From Heterobilharzia americana (lineage: Eukaryota; Platyhelminthes; Trematoda; Strigeidida; Schistosomatidae): 64,000 bases of DNA. A model generated the notes under the pieces. It saw only the letters and a program-made list of their open reading frames with translations, was not told where the DNA came from and searched no databases. Each line of letters opens with the position of its first letter. The first letter of the stretch is position 1. Shown here in pieces: positions 39,701 through 51,700 of the stretch. A program made the translations under genes and the position numbers. The DNA is taken from assembly GCA_944470555.2 (NCBI GenBank), contig OX104130.1:78497160-78561159 (forward strand), written 5' to 3'.

Positions 39701-42700
39701 TGGACCACGGAAAAGGACCTAGAAGATCTGGATTTCGCCAACGATGACTTGTGCCTGATGTCACATAAACTTGAAGATCTACAGACGAAAACTAACAAGT
39801 TGACAGAAGAGGCAGGGCAGCGAAGACGGGACTTCAAGTGAATATACAGAAGACAGAGGTGATGAAGATACCGCACCAATAACTCCAACAACAACGACAA
39901 ACTCCAATCACCATCAACGGGAGAAACTTAAGGGAAGTAACCTCCCTCATCTATCTAGGAAGCACTGTTTCAACTACAGGCAGCACAGGCACAGACGAGG
40001 ATGTCAAAGTCAGAATTGGAAAAGCAAGACAGGCGTTCATTAGCCTGAAACCAGTGTGGAGATCTTCTGCACTCAGCACAACGAACAAGATCCGAATTTT
40101 CGACACTGATGTCGGTCAAGTCGGTGCTTCTGTATGGTCCAGAGACTTGGCGCGTCACGAAAGGCATTTCCAATAAACTACAGACATTCATCAACAACTG
40201 CTTACGCTGGCTCGCTACTGAAGATCAGATGGATTACCAGAAAGAATGAGCAACAAGAAACTCTGGCCTGACAACGAACCAACCAAGAACCTATCACCCA
40301 ACAAATATGCAGGAGGAAGTGGAGATGGATTGGGCATACACTGAGAAGACCGACTGGAGACATCACGCGTCAGGCCAGTCGCTCGAGTAGAACACCCATG
40401 GGAAGCGACGAGTTTGACGTCCGAGGCAAGGGTGACATGGAGGAGGTCGTGCGAGGAGGAAATGAGAGCTTGTGGGCTGTCGTGGAGCCAGGTTCAAAAG
40501 ATTTCAGAGAACAGAGTTCACTGGAGACGTGCTTCAGTAGAAGCCCTATGTTCCATCAGGGACCCAGGGACTAATAATAATAATAAAATTATCGATAACA
40601 GATAACTTACTCTCATACACGAAAAATCCTTCAAATTCCACAGTTTCACATCTCCATCACCCGAAGCAGTAAGTACAACCTTGAAAACAATAAAGCACGT
40701 AGCATATAAAATGATAACTTTCCAAAATATCTCGGTAATCATATTGTTTTATGAGATTAAGTCAAGCTGATTGATGGGAAACACGACCAAGATTAGATTT
40801 GTGCGTCCATTTTTGTTAAATGCTGTATGTATAGATAATTCTGCTAGGATTTTTTAGAAAATAGTGTTCAAATTAACTAGTTCATATAACTAACTAATGT
40901 TCCTCTTTGTCAAGGGTCTACTTCACCATCATCATCAACACCGAAATAGCACCAGGCATTACTGCATACCTATCCAAGTTGCCACACCTCAACCAAAAAC
41001 AAAGCACTAAGGTGAAAGATAAAGAAGTGAAGAGTCGGTTATAAGCAGTAGAAAGTAGTAGGAGAGAGGTAGGACGAATAAGAAGATACTGAATTCATTA
41101 CGAGGATAATGTGTGAATACATCTCTGCGCCACTGACATCGATTCTTAGCCATGTCACCTAGAGTCTCCAACTACTGGTTTCAACTGTCATGAGCATCCC
41201 AACCGGGAAGTCTACATTCCCTTAAGTGGCTCAGACTAACACTGAAAGACTTCCTGTAACCATATCATGGTGTAGTCTGACGGACCTTGATCTTTAAGAA
41301 CCTAAATCGAATTCAGCTAAACATTGTGCGACGACGGTCTTATTTAACAGCAAAACATGTAAAATCAGATCGCCAATTGACATTGGAAATATCAAGTTTA
41401 TTCAAAAAGATTCTTCAAACTACAAGGAAAGACGGATAGCTAAGGCATTTCACATTATGGTGAATCTTAATCCACTCAATAAAAACGAAGATCTACCTAT
41501 TGTGAACTAACAGAATCTGGAAATATGGACCATTGGATTCCCACCCAGTGGCTAAATGGTAACGTGATGGTCACGGAACCTGAAGGTCCTGGGTTCAATC
41601 CCTGGCGGTGTGGGGTCATGGGTAAGCAATACTGAAGAGTCCCATTCTAAGACGAAACAACTGTCCAGTGCTCCCAAGTTTCCAATGTTCCTACAACTTA
41701 TATCAGTCCATGATTAATACCAAACTGGACAGTGTATCCGATATAAAACAACACACACTAATCAAAACTTAAGTACATACACATATCGAAACTGATTTCT
41801 CACATTTTCACCTTGAACTCATGGACTTATAGTTGATAAAGATGACACACTCCCATATTATCATTATGTATGAATAATGGGATCTAATTCATCACCATTA
41901 ACTATTTAAAAATGTGATAACTTGTATAGGTTTTATTCTCTGAAGAAGCAACTTCCACGAAGTTGCTAAATGTCAGAAATTTATTTTTCTACCTCATTGG
42001 GATTTTACAAATATATTTTCCTTTATTATCTTGTATACCTATTTTTGTTGGTGGAAGTTTCATTCGAATTCTGCTAACAACTACAAGTTGTAGTGATTGG
42101 TTGTTAAAGGTCACCTTTTGCAGAGATTTTCTCCCATTCTTATCGTTTAATTTCACCAGGAAAACTTGACGACCGTGGGAATACGAATATTGAAAGGCGG
42201 AAAAAAGTTAAAAGAATAGATCAGTCTAGCCTAGAAATGAATCAATAACAATCGAACTGTTAGAATGATAACCTATCATCGAAAGTGAGAAGCCTCATAT
42301 CTAACCGAGAAATGTGTACAACTGCTGTGTGAATCTCAGAAATGAATTCAAAGTGAACGTGATACACAGCTTTCCAAAACACAGAATCAGTGAGCTGAAA
42401 GTCCAGATGGAACTTTGACTTTCCTTTATGGCTGCTTAAGTACTCCAACCATTTTACAAAGTCCCAGATACATATCTCATTCTATTCACTCCGGCCAGGG
42501 CAATTGGGTAATATCATAAGGCATCATAAACACAATTACATATTTGGTTGGGTTACATTGCTTATGAGGTCGTTGGATGACTATATGAATACTAATAACA
42601 CCGACACTACAACTAATAATGATGATAATAAATAACAGTGACCACTTTCCAATATTTCAAACAAAGAGTTCAAAAAACATAAATAAGCCTTACTTTTTCA

Positions 42701-45700
42701 TATTTTGAAAAGCAAACCGACCATACACCTCTACGATGACCTTTCAAAACTCCTTGGCACTGTAAACACTGTTTTTTAAATTCCCATATCTATAATTTAA
42801 TGGAACGAAAAACTAACAATAAGTGAAATTAGCGAACAGATACATAGATAGTTGAGTTAAAACTTTGCTTATTGATGATGAGAGGTGAGAAAGGCCAAAG
42901 ATAATATCGATAATAACTACAACGATACAACGTGACGACACTGCTCAGAGGTTGTGCACAGTTAAACTGATACCATTGCGTCACAGGTTTCTTATTTGCT
43001 TTGGGTGATTAGGTAGCGTAGTCAGTCCTCATACACTACTGAGTTTGGTCGGTATTCCGGTACAGAAATCGACACAGTTATGGGGTTACTTTACGTGTAA
43101 CAGCATATGAAGAATTGATAACTCGACCCATTTGACGCTATTAGTAATATACAGAATCCCTGAGCAATACTAAATGACTATTAGCAAAACTGTTCCATAG
43201 TCTCACACAGAGAATTCTACACATTACAGAAACAAGTGTAATTTACCTTCACCGTTTTATCCCGTGACGCTGTAGCAACAAGACGATTATCAACTGATAC
43301 ATCAATTGAATTTATAACCCCGCCATGAGCACCATGTACAGTGTTCGATTCTGACAGTATGGTTTCTGGATTCTCTAAGTTATCGCACTGAACGTTCCAG
43401 ACTTTTAAAATACCATCTTCTGAACTAGATATTAAATGTGTCGTCAATCTGTGAAGATAAGCAAGGAAGAATTTTTAAAATACATAATCTGACTAATATA
43501 TTAGAGTATACTGAATTAATAACAAGGTGCTATTATGACTGAATGTAAGAAAATCAGTAAAGTTTGCTAACTGAAGAGTAATTAAGACTTCAAGGCAACA
43601 TAGGCCCATTCCACAGTTGTGTGCAAGGGCGTCAATGTGAAAAAGCTCTATATGCTGCGGCTGTGTGGTGCTGGGTTTGAGTTGCTGGCTTACGAAAACC
43701 GAAAGTGCTTTGTGCATCGGGGATTATGGGTCAATTCTAGTTGATTACGACAGTGACCCTCCTCATGACTCCAACATAATATCAACCAATACACTGTCAA
43801 GTTGACTTAACGAAAACCATGGTCAATAAGATCCATGTGCAATCAGTGGCACGAGTTTTCAAAGCAAAGGATAGTTTTGTTAGTCGTCATGCTTCCGTCC
43901 AGTGTGCTAAGAGTAGTACAACCGAAAGGTGAGGTGAATTCAGCTGCCTAGTTTTGGTAGTCATTGCTGTTGAAGCAATTCCCACAGATGGGTGTAGTTT
44001 TAACTTGTGGAGGAGGCTGATATTCAGTCTGGAATGTTGGTGTCGTTAACCCGTCTTAGCTGTATTTGAGTAGCTCACCACTGATAGTTTGTCAGCACTA
44101 TGGGTTCACAGATCGGGCCTCCTAGAGGATAGGTGAGCCGCACTCGGGTCTATAATGTGGTGGAGACTTCAGTGAGACGCATCCCAAGCCACAAGACAAT
44201 GTAGTCAACAGTTTCCAACCGGGGTTGTTGAGAACTATGGATACAATTAACTAGATGGCGTATAATTTGGATACCGAATAAACTATACAATACTCGACAA
44301 CGGGCTTGCCTATCAGAAGGAGGAAGACAGTAGTGGACTGATGAGACTCGACTTCAATCAAAGTGGATATCAATCTAGAGAGAGACAGATAAAGAAAATC
44401 AACGTAGAACCCCTCACACAAGTGCATCAGTTCAAGTTGCCACACTTCCCACCAGTAGTATACAAGGAACAAGTGGATGGAAAATACTGATATCAGAGCA
44501 CACATAGGTCTATGGGAGGAGAATGAAGTTTCAAATCAAAGAGGGTGAAAATATTCAAGCTTTAGAAAACGTGAAATAGTGAATACACCTTCACCACTGT
44601 GATCGGTTTTCAACTATGTCAACAAGGGTCTCCAACCATTTATTACTTTCGTCTTGCCAACCCCAGTCAGGTAGTCCACAAATACCCATACACCAAAGAT
44701 AAATAGTTACACACCCGATGCATAAGTACCACATCTTAGTCTCCTCACCCTCGAACATCTTTCCACCTAATCCAACTTCCCCTAGCATCACACTTCGGCA
44801 TAGGTGGCTGCTCACAATCCGCAATACATGTCCAAACCACGTCATCAATCCTCTTGCCTGTCTTGCCTAATACCCTCCACCTAGCCTCAGCATTGTTCAC
44901 ACAGTCATCCCCACTATAACCCACCAATGATACGAAGACACCTGTGATCAAACATTTTAACCATCTCATATCTTCTACTTTCAACTATCGTGTCTCACAG
45001 CCAGCCATGTAACAAGATTCAACGGACTACAGCGCATCCTTTAAAGGTGGTCGGATATCTCCCCAGTCGGTGCCACAGATGATGAGAGTTGACAAATGCC
45101 GAGGTCAGATTTCATCAGCTGATGTGACTCCCAAGTAAGTGAAGTGGTCGAAACATCTCACAACTTCACTCCCTATTATTTAACTGGTAGTTGTTGCAGA
45201 CCAGTTCCATAGCATCATCTTACATGTGACCGCTGCAAGACGCATCCTAAACACTCACATTTCCACTCAACGCGTTTAGAAGACTGCATTTTGCTAGTAT
45301 CCTCTCCTAGCAGGGCATCATCTGCAGGGAGTAGGTCAGTTTTGAAGTCAGAAGTACTTACGGTTATTTCCATTAATAAATCTACACGGAAGTTAAACAG
45401 GAACGGTAACAGTGGACATCCCTGGTGGACACCACTAGTTGTCTTCAATCTACATGACAACTCACTATAAGCCCCTACACAGCTGCATAAGTTCGAGTAG
45501 AGCTTTGATAAGTATTATATACTTGTTCAGTACTCCCTTTACAGTCAGACATCACCACAACATAACACGGTCGATAGTCAAATGCCACCTTCAGGTCGAG
45601 AAATATCGCAAGTGTCGGCTGCCAGCAAGTTTGCCTGTGTTCCAGAACCTATAGAAGTGTGAAATTGTGATCGTTGCAACCTCGTCCAAGTATGAAACCT

Positions 45701-48700
45701 GTCTAGTTTTATCAAGTTCGTTGTTCTCAAGCTCCAGTTGGACCTCGGATTAAAATGATTCCCCAACGGTTGCCCCGAGATATATTAATCTACGGGAGTA
45801 AGTCTGGCGTTTACATACAATGTGGGCGTCCTTGGGGCAAACAGACAAATTAACATATTAAAAGTAGAATAGAAAACAGGGAAATAGATGTGTTAACTTG
45901 AACCGTTACACGGAAATATAATTTCGTATGGTGATATTATCAAATATCTAATTTTGCTGAAAGTATATTGAAGTATATTGATGTTAGCTTTAAATGGTGC
46001 AGTGCACTAATGGAATGTCTTCAGCTGAAGCAAGCAACTCGTAGCCCTTTAACATTCAGTGGTAAAGACTTCCTTCCGCTACAACCTGGTCATCAACCAC
46101 TCACAGATTTGTTGGGATTTTTATGAGGACATTTCAAAATCTATGGCGATGTACTGGAATGAATCAGTTGTAACACAGTTGTTACCAATTTACCAGGATA
46201 GAAATCGTTTTATTTTATCGGCGAGATTGTTGTATTATCCAGTTTCTAATTATACGTTAAAATAATCGTCAGCTAAGTACACACGTTCCAGGCAGCTTGC
46301 TGGTAAGTCCTCAACAACAACACGTGTCTGCAATCTCTATGAGCAACAGGGTAATAGTGATCACCTTTATGTACTGGTGGAATCATTCCAGCTTTACAGT
46401 AGACCAGCTACGCGTCAAATTGATGAATGATGAAGTAAGTGACCATAACAATGATATGATATGGGTCCAAGTACCTAATGTGCACAATTTCTTCAATTTT
46501 ACATACAGTCATTAAAACAAGATTTACAACATTCTAATATGAAAAATCCTTAAGTTCTAGCAATTACTTTACTTTGATAACAATATCAAGGTTGCAATTT
46601 GCTTGGTGGTGCCTAGTAGTGGAGTGCAGGATGTCCGTTTTGTCTAGTTTGAGATTCGTCAGCTGCACACACTTGGACCCCAGTGAGTGAAGTTGTTTCT
46701 TACTGAAACTCAAAACAACCCCGGATCGCTTCAAATGCTAAGGCGTTATCCACAAGTATCATGAAATGATAAAACCGATGCTGTTCAGTAGCATGCCATC
46801 CTCCTCTTCAGTTGGTAAAATGTAATTCAGTAAACTTCACAATCTTACTTGTCAAAGCAGACTGCACTGATATGGGCAGCATGTGCCTTTTGGATTCGTG
46901 TTATAAGATCGACTTTAGCAGGGATCTTTTTACAGGATTGAGATAGTAACTCATCGTCTGATTCTTTCAAACGCCATAAACAAATACATTGATCCTTTGA
47001 ACCACTTGCAATCCACTGACCGCATACAGATACAGTCAAATCCATAATCACATCTGTATGACCACCAGGAATAAGATGACACTTCCATGAACCACTTCTT
47101 TTCCCATTAGACTTAGCAGTATCTTGATCAGTTTCTTGCTTTAAACCAAGTCCATAGGGATTCATAAAGATCTTAAGATGAGGTGATGCATCAGCAAGAA
47201 TAAGGAAATTATGGTTTTTCCCTGCTATGCATAACTGGTCAACTTGTCCAATATCACCTAGAAACTGTTTGAAAAGAAAGTGAATCACGTTAATTCAAAC
47301 ATTAAACGTCATAACACATTTTAACCAATTGCACACCCTTTATCCAACATCTCAAATGACATATAGTATCAACTGGCACTGTTAAATGGAGCTGTAGCTC
47401 ATCGGGTTGCAGATCCGAACCCTACCCTACCCTGCTTATCGAGGTTCGCGCAGCCAGGTAGTAAAACTAATCATCATGCAACTGGTGCGGCTCATTGTCT
47501 ACTGCATGAATGTGCACAATGTGCAGTTCAATTTGATTCGATTCGACGAATACAGAATAAACAAAGGTGTGATCTTCGATTAGATGAAAATTCTAACGAA
47601 CCATATTGACGGTTATGATTCATAAGACCCAAAGATCCCAGCGATAGTCAGTTTTTCGCAATAGATGGCTCGAATGATGACAATTTATCACCGTCAGAAC
47701 ATTATCTAAACTTATTGCTGTAGAAATTTTGGGTGACAGATGTAAACTGATCAGCCTGAAAACCGAAATAATCCGAGTTGTGGATTTCAAGTGTAACGTT
47801 TTGCCAGTTATCATCAACTTATACTCATAAGGCAAATTCACCACCTGTTAACATGTTAATATGTAACTACACGTTCATTTTATAAGTCTGAGCTTATGAA
47901 CACATAAAGAGGATAAGATAGGGTAATCATTCATCCCAATATGCGATGTGGATACTACTATAGGGGATAAGGCTGGATGATGTGCAATACTGATGGGTTG
48001 CTGAATGGAATGTGACGTCGTTGTATCACACAGTGAAACAATATGCAATCAAACCAACCGATATCTTGCATACCGTATATGACAAAACGTTACACATAGA
48101 GCACGAGTCTTCAGAACTATCCCATCCCAATGAATCCCAGGATGTTTTGATGAATAGAGAATATCATTTTGACTACCTGAGATAGCAGTCATGGTTTAGC
48201 AGACTAGTATTTATACTGGGTGATGATTGAAGGTGAAATGAAAATTTGAACCGCGGCAGAATTTGGACCAGCCAACACCGGGTTCCCGGCCCGGTGCTCT
48301 ACCAACTAAGCATTGGACCAGAAACCCGGTGGCCGCTGGTTCGAATCCCACCGCGGTTTAAATTTTCATTTCACCTTCAATCATCACCCAATGTGAATAG
48401 AGAATAAGTAACAAACTGATAACGCCGAAGTGGGATCATTTTCTCATATTTAGGCGAAATTCAGTTAAGTTAGTCTAAAATAGTTTGTTTCCCAAATGTA
48501 AATTATCAGATGAATAATTCATGAACTAGAATTCTCATACCTCAGCTGTTAATTTAGCCACCAATGGGTTATAGAATTCAACATGATTACTTTGGCGAAC
48601 AAGAATTAATCTCGGGGTAAAGACATTCTTTTCATTCGAAGTAGTATCATCAGTGCTTTTAACATTGCAAATCTTCAAACTACTGATAGAATGAAGTCCA

Positions 48701-51700
48701 TAGTCAATAGAGTGACGATCCAGTGTACCTTGTGTTGACTCAGACCCAGCAGAATCCAATTGCGTTCTATCCAAAGGACCTTTGATCTCCAACACACAAC
48801 GTCCAGTGTCTGGATCCCAAACACGCAGACAACCCCACTGACCACCAGTCAATAATAGAGATGTATTGTTCTCAATAAAACTGCGACCCAGATGATTTTC
48901 GAGGGCACCGACAGGAAGAAAGATGCAGGCTTCTAGACTCTAAATATAAAAAGTAAAGTATTAGGAACAAAGAATCATGCGTTTATCCTTCCTTGATGAA
49001 AATGTGATAAGAGATACACAGAAATATAGTTGCAGTGTTCATCACCTTCAGCTTTAATCTAATTATGACACCAAAAAGCTATGTAATTCACGTGGCTATC
49101 CGGTCACTTATGATACCTATTCAAGGACTTTACAACAACACTCTGCACACACATACACACAAGTACTTCACTTGAAGAAATAAGTGAAACCTGAACTGTT
49201 TGACGATAAAATTATTAAAAGACTTCATTGGAGTGGTGAGAAATTTTTAACAGGCAAAGTTTTATGAATAAATATGCCAGGAAACTGCAATATGAATACA
49301 TAATGTCTAAGGGTCAGAGTGATGGTGTCTAAGCAGTAACATGTGTGGCGTAACCTTATAAATATTGATTTACGCAAGAAACCAAAAACCCTAGTGCTTG
49401 CACATGCAATGAAGACAGAAGGAAGAATTTAGTTTACGACCCTATATATAAAAGAGGCTTTTCAAGTTGGTACACTTTACAGTTTTCTCTAGTAAGCAGC
49501 GATCATCATAAGTGAAAACCAATGACAGTTAGTCATGCCTGACTCTACAATCTAGATGGTAACTTGACCAATACGGGAAATAAACCTTACTCACTGACTT
49601 CAGGAGGGTAGTTCATCAGGACTAGTTGTTGTTCCTCATGTTACTTTATTAACAGCTATCTCAACTTCTACAAATGTTCGAGGTCATATGTGGATTTTTC
49701 ATCTAAACTGCATATGAAGGTGGAGAATAGGTTGAGGCCAAGTGAACCGTTCCTCATAGTGTTGACCTTCCCTAGACTTTCGCTGAAGATTAACTTACAA
49801 CATTTAAAAATGTGTCTTTCTTATGCAGCAAACGGAAAGTAATACTAGATTAACTTACGTTAACTTCTCAATTCCTCCCTAAGAAGGATGATCTTTCAGT
49901 AGCAACGTTTCTACCACAATCAAAGCATGCACATATGTGTTCACATACGCCAAGCCGATAAACACTTTACATCACCACTGTCTATTGAAACTGATGTTTT
50001 CTTGCTAGGTATTTAGGTTTCCTATATGCCTTGCTGATGAGCGCCAACAAACACGAAACCTAGGCCTACAACCTCCGGCAGATAGTCTTCAACCAGCTAA
50101 CATACATCAAAGTGCACCATGATGGTTGGTTTCCTAACTTGGTAGACAAACACATGACTAGACAACATGAAATTGGTTACTCTCCAGTTACCAATCAATT
50201 AGATCAGTTCCCTTAAAGTTGCAGATAGACCCTACTGACGACACCATAATAAGAACAGACAGAAGGTATTCATTATCCTGAAAATGTCTTTAACAACAAG
50301 TAAAGAAGGAGTATAATTGTTCTCGCTACATGAATTTAACCAGTACCAAATAGATATAAATATACACAAATTTAAAATATCACATATAAACTTACTTCGA
50401 AGGCTGGTATAACTTTTTGTTGAGTAAAGTCAGAAGAAGACCATAAAATAATTACTTTATCCCGTCCACAACTAAAAGAATACAATGACCAACAGAATTT
50501 TAATGCTTACGTAACCAGTTGATTTTTCTCAATATTGTAATCCAAACTGGTAACATTGCTTTGATGACCTTCTAAAGAAGAGATATGCTTCCCGGTTTCA
50601 GAATTCCAAATGGCTACAAAATGATCACCAATCGATGATGAGAAAAGATATGGCAAGGTTGGATGAAATTTTAATAGTCTATAATAGAAAATAAAAACAT
50701 TTATTTTTAGTAAAAATCTGATGAAATTCTATGCATCAAGTTTAAACGAAGTGTACCTAAGATGAAGTGAAATTGTGTTGACTAAACAAGTTATTAGAAA
50801 GGAGAGATAAACACATTCAGGACCCTTGGGCAGTAGGCAATGAGCCAGAATGACTGTCTCAGGTCTGATGTTGCTCAATCGGCCTGCTTAAATATCTGGG
50901 CTACCTAATTTTCCATCTCGCATATTGCATCAATTTTTTCTACATATTTGTTCGTTTAGATCACTCCATTATGTTTTCTGATCACATTATATATTGACGC
51001 ACATTTTAAAATAGTTTACGGCCTTTTGTGACGTCACTGATCTGGAAACTAGAGTACACACAAACAACGCTGAAAATATTTGAGCACATAATTTGGCTAG
51101 TTTGGGAATCTTCTTTGCGTCTTGCAACTGCGAAGCACTTCCACTAACAGTGTTGCTGCAATTTTGTTCAAATAAGAGTCCTTACAACTAAAAGGGTGTG
51201 TAATAGCATTTTCTGAGTTAAATATTAATACACCATACAAACAGTAACTTACGTTATCATGCCCTGATGCAACCGACAACTTGCAGAGAAACCTTCTTTA
51301 GGGCCAATGTGCCATAAGCGAACGACAGTATCCCCTGATCCTGTAGCTAGGCGGGTTGAACATTTGCTCAACGACATTTTCTGAACAATTCTTTGATGGC
51401 AAGACTGCAAAATTAAACCAGACCTAAGAAAGTGAATCAGCTCACCATCCAAACCCTTGTGGATTTTAGAGATTCGCCATCAATGCGCTTCAGAAGCAAG
51501 TTCTTCGTAGCAATGTAAACTGTCTGAGAAAATAAGCAACCTAAACTGATGCTTACCGAATAAACCTCATCGACAACGAAAGAAGTGATAGACTCCTCAT
51601 CCTTACTGATGAAACCATTAAAAAATAATCAAACCTGAATTTTATCGACCAAAGTGAATGATTCGCTATCTAGAATGTTTATGCACAATGAGTCATCAAC

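Noticed and set aside
47620..47844. Extra TBL3 exon between exons 9 and 10
   Set aside because: Exon 9 joins exon 10 in phase with no missing WD segment, and the frame has no match to TBL3.
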